From Beijerinckia sp. L45 (lineage in GTDB: Bacteria > Pseudomonadota > Alphaproteobacteria > Rhizobiales > Beijerinckiaceae): a DNA stretch of 36,346 bases. The notes under the pieces are model-generated. The model was given only the letters and a program-made list of their open reading frames with translations, ran no database searches and had not been told where the DNA came from. Position 1 is the first letter of the stretch. Each line of letters starts with the position of its first letter. Where the stretch lies: positions 1 through 36,346 of the forward strand of contig NZ_LMUU01000032.1 in assembly GCF_009765775.1 (NCBI RefSeq). The letters run 5' to 3'. Positions 1-8,921 of the stretch are shown here, one piece after another. The translations under genes and the position numbers were made by a program.

Positions 1-732
1 CCAGGCGAAGAAGCCGGTCGACTGCTGGGCCGGCGGGACTTCGGTGCCGCCACGCGCGGCGATCTCGGCGCGGGCCTCTTCGTAGCCCGCCATCGGCTTG
101 CCGTTGGCCGGGATATGCACCGTCTTGCCGTCGGGGAACAGGCGGGCGAGATTGTCGTAGCTCATGCGCGGCCAGCTGCGCACGCCGCCGACGTCGATGT
201 GGACGAAATTGGCGGACTGGTAATAGCCGACGCCGCCGCGCTGCATCTTCATCGCGATCTCGCGAATCCGCTCCATCGACATGCCGGGCATGGTCGTGTC
301 CATCGCCTTGCCGAGCATGTGCTGGGAATGCTCAGCCACGGCGCGCGAGCGGCGGCGCAGCATGGCGTTGGTCTCGGGCGAGCGGTAGGCGGAGTAGATC
401 TGGATCGGCTGGTCGGCGCCGGCGGTGCGATAGACCTCCCACAGCGTGTCGAACAGCCGGGGGTCCATGTGGGTCTGGTCGTTGTTGCGCCAGTCGCGGA
501 GGAAGTAGTTCAGCTTGTCGAGGACGGCCTGGTCGTAGTGGCCATCGATCCGGAAGGTGGCGTCGATCGATTCGCCGGTGTGCGTATGATAAAAGTGGAT
601 GGTGCGGGTATCGCCGTTGGCGACGGCCGTCTCGGTGGCCGATGGGGCCAGTGTCCAGCTGAGAAACGACCAGGCGGCGCCGGCCGAAGCCAGGACCAGA
701 AGCCGTTTCACAGCCGTGCGGAAGCGCGTCAT
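1..732 (-). CDS. DUF882 / YcbK-type M15 family peptidase, C-terminus cut by window edge
   Basis: The frame is open from an ATG at 732 to base 1, giving 244 residues with no stop, so the C-terminus lies outside the window. Residues 9-27 form a basic-then-hydrophobic stretch, a signal peptide or anchor, which points to export. The D-Ala-D-Ala carboxypeptidase-like M15 pattern is visible: SAYRSPETN at 114-122, H138 and D145 in SQHMLGKAMD, and H178/D180 in FVHIDVG. These are the expected zinc-ligand positions of the family. DUF882 proteins are inferred to act on peptidoglycan cross-links or stem peptides, but a substrate cannot be read from sequence. The envelope genes for L,D-transpeptidase and RlpA lie a few kb away, on the same strand. 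The family call is firm and the activity is inferred. Confidence 0.85.
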   Translation of the reverse strand, partial: MTRFRTAVKRLLVLASAGAAWSFLSWTLAPSATETAVANGDTRTIHFYHTHTGESIDATFRIDGHYDQAVLDKLNYFLRDWRNNDQTHMDPRLFDTLWEVYRTAGADQPIQIYSAYRSPETNAMLRRRSRAVAEHSQHMLGKAMDTTMPGMSMERIREIAMKMQRGGVGYYQSANFVHIDVGGVRSWPRMSYDNLARLFPDGKTVHIPANGKPMAGYEEARAEIAARGGTEVPPAQQSTGFFAW

Positions 733-794
733 TCGCAAAAGCTCGACCCTCGTTCGCCGTCGAATCAACCTAAGTTGACTAAATCGTTACAGAC

Positions 795-808
795 AAGCGT
801 TAACGCTT
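795..808. promoter_or_regulatory. Perfect 14-bp palindrome upstream of the DUF882 gene
   Basis: AAGCGTTAACGCTT reads identically on both strands and lies 62 bp before the DUF882 start codon at 732. On the minus strand it is followed by TTGTCT, then 17 bases, then TTAGGT, which could be a weak -35/-10 pair. A second hairpin, ACACCC/GGGTGT with a 9-base AT-rich loop, sits at 837-857. Operator function is inferred from position and symmetry only. The rest of 733-1007 shows nothing recognisable. Confidence 0.35.
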
Positions 809-1007
809 TCTATTCCACGGTTTTGAGGCTCCCAAGACACCCATTTTTAGCGGGTGTGACATGGAAGCAACCTTGGCCGTAACGTCATGCCATGCTGCGG
901 CGCGAAAGGCTAGGTGGGTCCGCGCATGTGTTTGGGAGGGTCTTTTGATTTGAGATGCGCCGCCCGTCGGATCGCGCGGCCGGGCGCGTGAGGACCGAGA
1001 GATCTCT

Positions 1008-1898
1008 TCACGCCGCCGATCGGAGGCGCACCTTTGCGGCTTTGACGTCGCGGGCCGGTGGCATGCCGAACAGACGTCCGTATTCGCGCGTGAATTGCGA
1101 CACGCTCTCGTAGCCGACGGCATAGGCGACGTTACCGATCATCGCGCCTTCGGCGAGCAGCATCCGCCGCGCCTCGATCAGGCGCACGTGCTTCTGGAAT
1201 TGCAGTGGCGTGAGCGACGTGATCGTCCGGAAATGCTCGTGAAACGCCGAGACGCTCATCCCCGCGACGTCGGCGAGCCTCTCGACCCGCAGCGTCTTCG
1301 CAGGATCCGAGCGGATCATGGCGACAGCGCGAGCGATGCGCTGCGCGTGGCTGTCGGTGATCCCCAGCGCGCGGATGGCGCCGCCATGCCGACCGCTCAG
1401 CAGCCAGAAATGAAGCTCGCGCCATAATTGCGGCTGGAGAATCCCGAGCGATGCCGGCCGATCCAGCAGACGCATCAGGCGCAGTGCGGCATCGGTGACC
1501 TCGCTATCGGTGGCGCCGACCCGCACCGGCTGCCCGGCTGCGAACGGCGCCGCCCCCATCTCCGCCACGAGGCCTTGGATCACGGCATGGTCGAGATCCA
1601 CGACCAACGAGACATACGGCGCGCCCGCGCTGGCACGCGTGATCTGGCTGACGGTCGGCACGTCCATGGTTATCAGGAGCGACTCGCCTGCGCCGAAATC
1701 GAAGGCGGCGGTTCCCATCGCCACGCGCTTGCTGCCTTGAAGTACGATCGCGACGAGTGGAGTCGAGATCGCATAGTTCAGCGCGGTGGGCATGGTCTCG
1801 TGCAGAATCGTAAGACCGCGGACCGGCGTTGGCGCGACGCCATCGAGGCAATGGCTTTCCGCATAGCGGCTGGCGGCAGCGAGAAGCGTGTCGGTCAT
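1008..1898 (-). CDS. AraC family transcriptional regulator (AraC_N type)
   Basis: This is a 296-residue protein starting at the ATG at 1898 (MTDTLL). The frame stays open for another 75 codons upstream, but that stretch is Cys/Arg-rich with no family resemblance, so I reject the longer start. Residues from about 20 to 170 match the cupin-like N-terminal domain of AraC_N regulators (TILHETMPTALNYAIS, then GSKRVAMGTAAFDFGAGESLL). The last 100 residues carry two helix-turn-helix motifs (RVERLADVAGMSVSAFHEHF and IGNVAYAVGYESVSQFTREY). The gene is divergent from the SDR gene at 2123 with 224 bp between them, and this regulator class often controls such a neighbour. The ligand is unknown. Confidence 0.88.
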   Translation of the reverse strand: MTDTLLAAASRYAESHCLDGVAPTPVRGLTILHETMPTALNYAISTPLVAIVLQGSKRVAMGTAAFDFGAGESLLITMDVPTVSQITRASAGAPYVSLVVDLDHAVIQGLVAEMGAAPFAAGQPVRVGATDSEVTDAALRLMRLLDRPASLGILQPQLWRELHFWLLSGRHGGAIRALGITDSHAQRIARAVAMIRSDPAKTLRVERLADVAGMSVSAFHEHFRTITSLTPLQFQKHVRLIEARRMLLAEGAMIGNVAYAVGYESVSQFTREYGRLFGMPPARDVKAAKVRLRSAA

Positions 1899-2122
1899 CG
1901 GACGATGATTAAACCGATCGACACACCAACTCAATCGCATGGCGAGGAATAGGCAACCGCTGCGAAGACATTTTGCCGGCAGCATCCGGAGAGCCCGGCC
2001 CATAGAAGGACGCGCGCGTCGGATCTGGAGCATCGGGCAAAAACTGGCGAGTTTTGGGCAACTGCTGCCGGGCTGAGCCGCGCATAAACGGTTGTCGCAC
2101 CCCGACCTGACGGAGCATCCCA

Positions 2123-2878
2123 ATGACGACCCTTTCGCTCGTGACCGGCGCCAGCCGTGGCCTCGGCCGCAACACCGCGATCAGCATCGCCCGCCACGGT
2201 GGCGACGTGATCCTCACCTACCGCAACGGCGCCGACGCGGCGAAAGCCGTCGTCGCGGAAATCGAGGCCTTGGGCCGCAAGGCAGTCGCCATCGAACTCG
2301 ACGTCACGCAAATCCCGACCTTCGCCACGTTCGTCGGCACGGTCCAAACGGCGCTGCACGACCGCTGGAACCGCAATACATTCGACCACCTCGTCAACAA
2401 TGCCGGCCAAGGCGAGATGGCGGCCTTCGCGGAGACCACCGAAGCGCAGTTCGACGCGTTGTTCGATACCCATGTGAAGGGCGTGTTCTTCCTGACCCAG
2501 GCGCTATTGCCCGCGCTGGCGGACGGCGGCCGGATCGTGAACGTCTCGTCCGGTCTCACGCGCGTCTCGTTCGCGGGCTTCTCCGCCTATTCCGCCGCCA
2601 AGGGCGCCGTCGAGATCCTGAGCGTATACATGGCGAAGGAATTGGGCACGCGCGGCATCGCGGTGAACACGGTTGCGCCCGGCGCGATCGAAACCGACTT
2701 CCTCGGCGGTGCGGTGCGCGACATGCCCGATCTCAATCAGCAGTTTGCTGACATGACAGCACTTGGCCGCGTCGGCGTGCCGGACGACATCGGCCCGATG
2801 ATCGCCGGCCTGCTGGGTCCACACAACAGATGGATCAACGGCCAGCGCATCGAAGTGTCCGGCGGGCAGTGCATCTGA
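2123..2878 (+). CDS. SDR family NAD(P)-dependent oxidoreductase
   Basis: This 251-residue classical short-chain dehydrogenase/reductase has the nucleotide-binding TGASRGLG at residues 8-15, the structural NNAG motif, and the catalytic Ser-Tyr-Lys set (VSSG, then YSAAK, with Ser 13 residues before Tyr). The C-terminus ends in a usual SGGQCI-type tail. A GGAG Shine-Dalgarno at 2112-2115 supports the ATG at 2123. The substrate cannot be deduced; FabG-like short-chain alcohol or ketone reduction is the family default. It is divergent from the AraC-type gene, which is its likely regulator (inference from arrangement). Confidence 0.9.
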   Translation: MTTLSLVTGASRGLGRNTAISIARHGGDVILTYRNGADAAKAVVAEIEALGRKAVAIELDVTQIPTFATFVGTVQTALHDRWNRNTFDHLVNNAGQGEMAAFAETTEAQFDALFDTHVKGVFFLTQALLPALADGGRIVNVSSGLTRVSFAGFSAYSAAKGAVEILSVYMAKELGTRGIAVNTVAPGAIETDFLGGAVRDMPDLNQQFADMTALGRVGVPDDIGPMIAGLLGPHNRWINGQRIEVSGGQCI

Positions 2879-3034
2879 CGACCAAGCCGCCGCGCATGAT
2901 CCGCAGCGGCCACCTCCAACTGACGCGAGCCGGCATTCTGGCCGCTTCATCAAGCTGCGCCATCGCGAACCGGCCATAATCAATCTGCAAGGGGCGCATA
3001 CCCGCAAAGGTTGGTCCTCGTGCTAAAGGACGCT

Positions 3035-3952
3035 ATGTCCGAACGATATTATTCCGACCTCCGCGCATTGCGCTGTATCATCGATCAAGGCAGTTTCGTT
3101 GCCGCTGCCCGAGAGCTTCGTGTGTCGCGCTCCGCTCTAAGCGAGACGATCCGCCGGTTGGAAGGCCTTGTCGGCATTCAACTCCTGAACCGGACGACGC
3201 GCAGCGTCAGCCCTACGCCCGCAGGCGAGCGATTGACTGCGCGCTTCAGTTTGGCATTTGAGGAAATCCAGGCCGCCTTGAGCGAAGCCGGCGCGATGAG
3301 CGGTGAGGTCGCGGGTCCGGTGCGGGTTCACGCGCAACGTCTTGGCTATGAATTGTTCTTACGATCGCTGCTGCCCGAGTTCGTTCGTCGTTTCCCTCGG
3401 ATCAGCGTAGAGGTGCAAATCGATGATGCCGGCGCAGATATTGTCTCGGAACGATTCGACGTAGGAGTTCGGCTTGGGGAGTTGCTCGACCAGGATGTTA
3501 TCGCCTTCCCGCTTCAGCCCGCCTTACGACAGATCGCCGTCGCCGCTCCATCCTACCTTGATCAATATGGCGCACCGCTTCATCCCCGCGAGCTTCGCGA
3601 TCATCTCTGTATCGGCTTCCGCTGGCCGGGCCATGCTGCTTTATACAACTGGGAGTTCTGCGAAAACGGCGTTTGGTTCTCCGTGCCCGTGTCCGGCCCT
3701 TTGACCTTCAACGACCAGCGAGCAGCGCTCGATGCCGCGATCGCTGGCGCGGGCATCGCTTTTTGGGTCGAGAGCGAGGTGCAGCCGTTCGTCACGGCCG
3801 GGCGTCTCGTGCCGCTCCTGACGGACTATTCCGGCACCTTTCCTGGCTTTGCCCTTTACTATCCCCCGCATCGACATCGGTCAGCCGCTGTGTCGACTTT
3901 CATTGCCGCCCTGCGTGACGTCGGAAAGCATAAGGCGATTGTGCCGACTTAA
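3035..3952 (+). CDS. LysR family transcriptional regulator
   Basis: This is a 305-residue LysR-type regulator. The winged helix-turn-helix lies at about residues 5-60 (LRALRCIIDQGSFVAAARELRVSRSALSETIRRLE), and a periplasmic-binding-protein-like effector domain fills about 88-295. The ATG at 3035 has AAGGA at 3026-3030 at good spacing; an in-frame TTG eight codons earlier has no such support. The sequence resembles the subgroup with a conserved GPVRVH after the linker helix and a PSYLDQYG-PLHPREL segment, common among regulators next to oxidoreductases. It is followed by an SDR on the same strand after 85 bp, which is unusual because most LysR genes are divergent from their targets. Confidence 0.9.
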   Translation: MSERYYSDLRALRCIIDQGSFVAAARELRVSRSALSETIRRLEGLVGIQLLNRTTRSVSPTPAGERLTARFSLAFEEIQAALSEAGAMSGEVAGPVRVHAQRLGYELFLRSLLPEFVRRFPRISVEVQIDDAGADIVSERFDVGVRLGELLDQDVIAFPLQPALRQIAVAAPSYLDQYGAPLHPRELRDHLCIGFRWPGHAALYNWEFCENGVWFSVPVSGPLTFNDQRAALDAAIAGAGIAFWVESEVQPFVTAGRLVPLLTDYSGTFPGFALYYPPHRHRSAAVSTFIAALRDVGKHKAIVPT

Positions 3953-4037
3953 CCGAACAAGCCATCCGGAATCTGCGATATTAAGATTGCGATGCAGCAA
4001 CTCCAAATGATGCCCCAGTCATCATAGGAGGTAGATA

Positions 4038-4799
4038 ATGAATACGAGGACCGCAGCAGGAGACTTCGAGGGCAAAGTCGCGATCGTCACGGGAGCAGCA
4101 AGTGGAATCGGCCGCGCGACTGTGGAACTGCTTCATGAGCGTGGCGCATCAGTCATTGCGGAGGACCGCAATCCCGAGGTCAACGCACTGGCCCGGCCGG
4201 GCCTTGTCCCGCTGGTCGCCGACGTAACGGAAGAAAGCGCCGCGCAACAAGCCGTGGCAATGGCGATCGAGCAGTTCGGCAAGTTGGATATCCTCGTCAA
4301 CAACGCGGGCATCATCATCAATAAGCTGGTGGTCGATATGACCCTGGACGATTGGGATCGCATCTTTGCCGTCAACATTCGAGGCGTGTTCCTGCATTCG
4401 CGCGAGGCGATGCATGCCATGATTCCCAACGGGACCGGCGCCATCGTCAATGTCGGCTCCTACGCATGCTTTCAAACGTTTCCCTCGATCGCGGCCTATG
4501 CTGCGTCGAAGGGGGCGCTCGCGCAGTTCACCCGGACACTTGCCGTGGAGGCGATCAGCCATGGCATTCGCGTGAATGCAGTGGGTTCTGGAGACACCGT
4601 GACCAATATCCTCAACCATATTCACGAGGACGGCCCATCGGCACTCGCCGGTTACGGAAAACACTCGCCAATCGGGCGTGCGGCGCAGCCGGCCGAGATT
4701 GCCAAGGTCATCGCCTTCCTAGCGTCCGACCAAGCGAGCTTCATGGTCGGGTCGATCGCCATGGCAGATGGCGGGAAGAGCGTGGTGCTACCGGCCTAA
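4038..4799 (+). CDS. SDR family oxidoreductase (FabG-like)
   Basis: This 253-residue short-chain dehydrogenase has TGAASGIG at about 19-26 for dinucleotide binding, NNAG near 90, catalytic Ser in NVGSY, and YAASK 13 residues later. An unusually strong Shine-Dalgarno, AGGAGG at 4026-4031 with six bases to the ATG, fixes the start. The LysR gene lies just upstream on the same strand, so the two may be co-transcribed, or this gene may have its own promoter in the 85-bp gap. The glycine-rich loop is followed by an acidic residue at the end of the second strand (IAEDRN), which suggests NAD rather than NADP, but this is tentative. The substrate is unknown. Confidence 0.9.
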   Translation: MNTRTAAGDFEGKVAIVTGAASGIGRATVELLHERGASVIAEDRNPEVNALARPGLVPLVADVTEESAAQQAVAMAIEQFGKLDILVNNAGIIINKLVVDMTLDDWDRIFAVNIRGVFLHSREAMHAMIPNGTGAIVNVGSYACFQTFPSIAAYAASKGALAQFTRTLAVEAISHGIRVNAVGSGDTVTNILNHIHEDGPSALAGYGKHSPIGRAAQPAEIAKVIAFLASDQASFMVGSIAMADGGKSVVLPA

Positions 4800-4908
4800 T
4801 ACCTGACCTGGTGGCGGATACTCCTAGCCGGCGAGCGGCTGGCTGGGGGTACCGAGCCAGTGTCTGTTGTCGTCTTGTATCATCGCCAATGAACCGAGCG
4901 GCAGCGTT

Positions 4909-5023
4909 AGAGCATCGGACGCAAAAGTTGCAGACTTTTGCGTGCGACCTGATGCTCTAAGTCTTTGAAAAGAGAGCGACGGCTTGTCGCTTAAGTGAGT
5001 CCGCTTAAGCGGCCGGCGCTCCA
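4909..5023. repeat. Structured palindromic repeat, copy 1 (about 115 nt)
   Basis: The element folds on paper into several stems: AGAGCATC (4909-4916) with GATGCTCT (4951-4958); inside it ACGCAAAAGT with ACTTTTGCGT around a TGCAG loop; then GCGAC/GTCGC; then CGCTTAAGTG with CGCTTAAGCG around AGTC; closing with GCGCTCC. A second copy with the same architecture and compensatory changes is at 28338-28453. The rest of 4800-5098, between the convergent SDR and L,D-transpeptidase genes, holds nothing else that I recognise. It is probably a non-autonomous MITE-like element or a structured intergenic repeat. Confidence 0.8.
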
Positions 5024-5098
5024 GGCATCGGCAACGAGACCGCCCGCGTTGGGTGCGATCTAGCCAGCGCGCTCCGCGCTGGCCACGCTTAAAGTACC

Positions 5099-7018
5099 CT
5101 AACTGTCCTGCCCCAGCGCCTGCGCCACCCGGCCGACGTAGCCGTACACGTCGTCGCGCAGCTCGAGATGGCCGCCGGTGTCGACGCTGGCGGTAAAGTA
5201 TTCGATGTGGATCGGCAGCGGGGTCGGCAGCTTGACGTAGCGCTCCTTGTCGCCGAGCAGGCTCTTCAGCTTGCCCTCGCTCCATTTGTCGGACCCCAGC
5301 ACCGTCTCGGCGAAGCGGAACGGCTGGTCGACGCGGACGCAGCCGTGGCTGTAGGCGCGCTTGGCGGTGGCGAACAGCGCTTTCGACGGGGTGTCGTGGA
5401 GATATACGGCATAGTCGTTGGGGAAGATGAATTTCACCCGGCCGAGCGCGTTCCGCTCGCCGGACGGCTGCTGCACCGTGAGGCGGCCGTGCTTCTCCAC
5501 CACCTTGTAGCCGAGGCGATCGAGGTAGCCCGGGTCGGCCGCCAGCTTCGGCAGCATTTCCTTCTTGATGATCGACTCCGGCACGTTCCAGACGGGATTG
5601 ACGATCACCACCTGCATCGCGTTGGAGAACAGCGGCGTCGGCGTATCCTTCTTGCCGACGACGACGCGGTTGTGCGAGACGGCGACGCCGTCACGGATCA
5701 CGCTCACCGCGAAGTCCGGCACGTTGACCTCGATATGCTCGGCGCCGAGCTCGTGCGGCATCCAGCGCCACATTTCCATGTTGGCGACGAGTTGCCCTTC
5801 GAGACGCGACGGGTGGCCGCCCGACAGCGCGACGATCGTCCGCTTGGTGAGAGTCCCGGAGGCCGGCAGGCCGTTGGCCTTCTGGAAATCGGCGACGGCA
5901 GCGGCGACTTCGGTGTCGTAGCGCAGATCCTGCGGCTCGCCGGTCAGGCCGTCGAGGCTGAAGCGCGAGCGGATCAGCGGCACGCGGGGATCGCGCATGC
6001 CGACCTTGAGGTCGGGGCCTGCTGGAATCGTCGAGGCGGTGGCCGGCGCGTGGGCCGCCCGCAGTTCGTTGAGCTTGTCGCGCAGCGCGACGTAGCGTGG
6101 CTCGCTCGGATTGAAGGCGCGCAGGCGATCGCCCGCGTCCGCCCCGGCGGCCGCGACGGTTTCGAGCGCCTCGGTGGCGTCGACGAGGGTCGGCTTGAGA
6201 CCGATCAGCGGGTTGATCGCGGTCGGCTCGATGCGGCTGCCGCTGGCCTGGCGGGCGTAGGCCACCACGGCCTCGGACAGCGCCAATTCGCTTTCGGCGA
6301 TCTCGTCGGGCGTGCCGGTGGCTTTCAGCGCGGCCGGCGCCACGGCGAGCGTCAACGCGTCGTCGCCGGCATGCGCCAGGCGCGCGATCACCGGATCGAC
6401 CGCGGCGACGGCCGCGCCGTCGGCGGACCACACCGGCGCGAAATCATGCGCGATATAGAAGAAGGCGATGGCCTCGCGCTCCTTGCGGCGCTCAGCGGCG
6501 TTCGGCCCGCGGATCTCGGCGGCCTCGCGCTTGTCGAGCGCGCTCTTGATCGCGGCGTTGAGCGGCGGCAGCGGCGCGTCGGCGGCCGGAGCCTTGGCGG
6601 CGTCGAGGGGCTTTGCCGGCAGCTTGTCGATCGGATCGGACGAGGGCGCGGCGGCCGGCGGCTTGATCGCGACGTTGGGCTCGGGATCGAGGCCCTTGTC
6701 ATCGGCCTTGTCGACCGACGTTTTGGCGGGGGCGCTGGCCGGCGTCTCGGTCGGCGACCAGGTCGACAGGAGATCGGCACCGGACGTGCTCTTCCCGTCG
6801 ATGGAGGATGTCGGCGTGCGATCGAGCGCGAAGGGGGTGGCGTCGGAAGTTGGCGCAGCCTTGGGCGCGATGGCCTCGGGATGATCCGCCGGCGTGCTCA
6901 GCGCGGCGGTGTCCTGCCGCGGGCTTGCCGGCTCGGCGCGGGCGAGACCGGCCAGGGCAAGCATCATCGCGACGGCACTGGCGCCGGCTAGATAAGAGAT
7001 CGGAGACCGTGCGCGCAT
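5099..7018 (-). CDS. L,D-transpeptidase, YcbB/LdtD type
   Basis: This is a 639-residue exported peptidoglycan transpeptidase that forms or edits 3-3 cross-links. The ATG at 7018 starts a clear signal peptide (MRARSPISYLAGAS, hydrophobic core, ALAGLARA); a TTG 12 codons earlier is less likely. Residues about 29-158 are a low-complexity Ala/Pro/Asp-rich linker, followed by a scaffold region (about 178-328), a peptidoglycan-binding type 1 domain (about 337-398, with AVADFQKANGLPASGTL) and a YkuD catalytic domain (about 427-593). The catalytic signature YSHGCVRV is present, with H558 and nucleophile C560. VIVNPVWNVPESI is typical of the YcbB group. It lies on the same strand as the response regulator upstream of it, with 247 bp between them. 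Confidence 0.93.
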   Translation of the reverse strand: MRARSPISYLAGASAVAMMLALAGLARAEPASPRQDTAALSTPADHPEAIAPKAAPTSDATPFALDRTPTSSIDGKSTSGADLLSTWSPTETPASAPAKTSVDKADDKGLDPEPNVAIKPPAAAPSSDPIDKLPAKPLDAAKAPAADAPLPPLNAAIKSALDKREAAEIRGPNAAERRKEREAIAFFYIAHDFAPVWSADGAAVAAVDPVIARLAHAGDDALTLAVAPAALKATGTPDEIAESELALSEAVVAYARQASGSRIEPTAINPLIGLKPTLVDATEALETVAAAGADAGDRLRAFNPSEPRYVALRDKLNELRAAHAPATASTIPAGPDLKVGMRDPRVPLIRSRFSLDGLTGEPQDLRYDTEVAAAVADFQKANGLPASGTLTKRTIVALSGGHPSRLEGQLVANMEMWRWMPHELGAEHIEVNVPDFAVSVIRDGVAVSHNRVVVGKKDTPTPLFSNAMQVVIVNPVWNVPESIIKKEMLPKLAADPGYLDRLGYKVVEKHGRLTVQQPSGERNALGRVKFIFPNDYAVYLHDTPSKALFATAKRAYSHGCVRVDQPFRFAETVLGSDKWSEGKLKSLLGDKERYVKLPTPLPIHIEYFTASVDTGGHLELRDDVYGYVGRVAQALGQDS

Positions 7019-7189
7019 GCGAGACCCCTGGCGGATCGACCGCCTGCAAAACAAAATTCACGTCTTCGGATACGGACGTCGAGCCGCCAGCCCACCGCAC
7101 CATCTGGCGGCCGATTCTGACGAAATCAACGGCCGTCGGGCCCATTAGACCAGGGGTCCGTGGATTCTCAGTTAACGTGGCGCGCCGGA

Positions 7190-7212
7190 CACAAGTGTTT
7201 CACGGACTTGTG
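7190..7212. other. Inverted repeat between response regulator and L,D-transpeptidase genes
   Basis: CACAAGT and ACTTGTG are separated by nine bases, followed on the plus strand by CTTTTT. The T run is on the wrong side for terminating the minus-strand response regulator gene, so this is either a terminator for read-through on the plus strand or a regulatory dyad upstream of the transpeptidase gene. Nothing else is recognised in 7019-7265. Confidence 0.3.
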
Positions 7213-7265
7213 CTTTTTCCGGGCGTTGGCACCAGCCGCGTCGCCATGAATTACCCAGAAACGCG

Positions 7266-8756
7266 TCAGGCGGCGCGCTCGTCGTCTTCCGCCGTCTCGC
7301 CCTGGAAGAAGCCGTATTCCTTCATCTTGCGATACAGCGTCGAGCGCCCGATTCCGAGCTTGCGCGCCATCGCCGACATCTGTCCGCGATAATGGCTCAG
7401 CGCGAAGCGAATGGTCTCGGCCTCCAGCTCTTCCAGCTTGCGCACGTCGCCGCTTTCGTCGAGCAGCGGCAGGACGTTGGGGTCACGCACTTCCACCCGG
7501 ACGATCTCCCGATCGGGGCGCTGCGACACCGGCAGGCCGAGGGCGAGCGGCGGGATGCGGACGTCGAAGCCTTCGACCTGCGCCGCGATCTGCGGGAATT
7601 CCGCGATGGTGAGTTCGTCCTGATCCGCCAGCACGACCGCGCGAAACACCGCGTTTTCCAGCTGCCGGACGTTGCCCGGCCAGTTGTAGGTGACGAGGAG
7701 CGACAGCGCCTCGGCACAGATGCCGCGGATGCGTTTGCCCTCTTCCGCCGCGAAGCGGGCGACGAAGCGGCGGGCGAGGTCGGCGATGTCGTCGCGGCGC
7801 GAGCGCAGCGGCGGCACCGTGATCGGGAACACGTTGAGGCGGTAGTACAGATCTTCGCGGAACTGGCCGCGTTTCACCAGCTCGATGAGGTTCTGGTTGG
7901 TCGCCGAGATCAGGCGGATGTCCACTTTCACCGGCTTCTTGCCGCCGACCGGGTCGACCTCGCCTTCCTGAAGGGCGCGCAGCAGCTTGACCTGAGCCTC
8001 GAGCGGCAATTCGCCGATCTCGTCGAGGAACAATGTGCCGCCGTGAGCTTCGACGAATTTGCCCGAATGTTTTTCGGTGGCGCCGGTAAAGGCGCCCTTC
8101 TCGTGGCCGAACAGGATCGATTCGATCAGGTGTTCCGGCAGCGCACCGCAGTTGACGGTGACGAAGGCTTTGCCGCGCCGGTCCGAAGCGCCCTGGATCG
8201 CCCGGGCGATCAGCTCCTTGCCGACACCGGACTCGCCTTCGAGCAGCACGGGAATGGTGGATTTTGCCGAGCGCTCGCCGAGGCGGATCACCCGCTCCAT
8301 GTCTTCGCTCTTGGTCGAGAGATCGGCGAGCGTCAGCGCGCCGGCCGCATGGCGGTTCATCCGCCGGATCTCGTCCTCCAGCGCGTCGACACGCAGGGCA
8401 TTCTTGATGGAGACCTGGAGGCGCTCGGCGCCGACCGGCTTGACGACGAAGTCGAGGGCTCCGGCGCGCATCGCGGAAATCACCGCTTCGATCGAGCCGT
8501 TGGCCGTCTGGACGATGGTGGGGACGACGCGCTTCAGGTCGCGCATCCGGGTCAGGACCCCCATGCCGTCGAGATCGGGCATGACGAGATCGAGAATGAG
8601 AAGGTCGATCGGCGTGCCGCTCGCGGGGTCGAGACGCTTCAGCGCCGCCTCGCCGCTTTCGGCCGTCTCCGCCCCGTAACCGAACCGCCGGACCAGGGCT
8701 TCAAGCAGACGGCGCTGAACGGGATCGTCGTCGACGATCAGAATGGTGCAGGACAT
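7266..8756 (-). CDS. Sigma-54-dependent response regulator, NtrC class
   Basis: This 496-residue protein activates RNA polymerase carrying sigma-54. The receiver domain (about 1-120) has the acidic pocket D9-D11, phospho-acceptor D56 in LLILDLVMPDLDG, and K106 in VVKP. The AAA+ domain has Walker A GESGVGK at 174-180, the sigma-54-contacting loop GAFTGA at 221-226, and Walker B FLDEIGEL with D245/E246. The C-terminal Fis-type helix-turn-helix is RGQMSAMARKLGIGRSTLYRKMKEYG. The ATG at 8756 (MSCTILIVDDD) is chosen because the receiver fold begins directly there; a start 14 codons upstream is possible. No histidine kinase gene is in the window, so it is an orphan here. Its targets are unknown. 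Confidence 0.93.
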   Translation of the reverse strand: MSCTILIVDDDPVQRRLLEALVRRFGYGAETAESGEAALKRLDPASGTPIDLLILDLVMPDLDGMGVLTRMRDLKRVVPTIVQTANGSIEAVISAMRAGALDFVVKPVGAERLQVSIKNALRVDALEDEIRRMNRHAAGALTLADLSTKSEDMERVIRLGERSAKSTIPVLLEGESGVGKELIARAIQGASDRRGKAFVTVNCGALPEHLIESILFGHEKGAFTGATEKHSGKFVEAHGGTLFLDEIGELPLEAQVKLLRALQEGEVDPVGGKKPVKVDIRLISATNQNLIELVKRGQFREDLYYRLNVFPITVPPLRSRRDDIADLARRFVARFAAEEGKRIRGICAEALSLLVTYNWPGNVRQLENAVFRAVVLADQDELTIAEFPQIAAQVEGFDVRIPPLALGLPVSQRPDREIVRVEVRDPNVLPLLDESGDVRKLEELEAETIRFALSHYRGQMSAMARKLGIGRSTLYRKMKEYGFFQGETAEDDERAA

Positions 8757-8845
8757 GCGACCTCGTTGGCGAACGCACCCGCGCTCTTCTGAAGTCACAT
8801 TCGGCCGTCACGGTAAATTTGATGTTAAAGTCGGCCGAACCTTGT

Positions 8846-8881
8846 GCCGGGCTGGATCATTTTTTGATCAGCCTGCCCGGC
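8846..8881. other. Stem-loop downstream of the RlpA-like gene
   Basis: GCCGGGC pairs with GCCCGGC, with inner GATCA/TGATC pairing around a T-rich loop. It lies 41 bp past the stop codon of the minus-strand RlpA-like gene and before the start of the response regulator gene. It may act as a transcription stop or 3-prime stabiliser, but it lacks a proper T tract after the stem. Confidence 0.35.
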
Positions 8882-8921
8882 GGAAGCGCATCGCAGCGCC
8901 TTCGCCGGAGGGAGAACGCCC

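Noticed and set aside
5168-6991. 607-codon open frame on the plus strand opposite the L,D-transpeptidase
   Set aside because: It is Arg/Gly-rich without any family motif and is an antisense shadow of a gene with signal peptide, PG-binding and YkuD domains; long shadow frames are common at this GC content.
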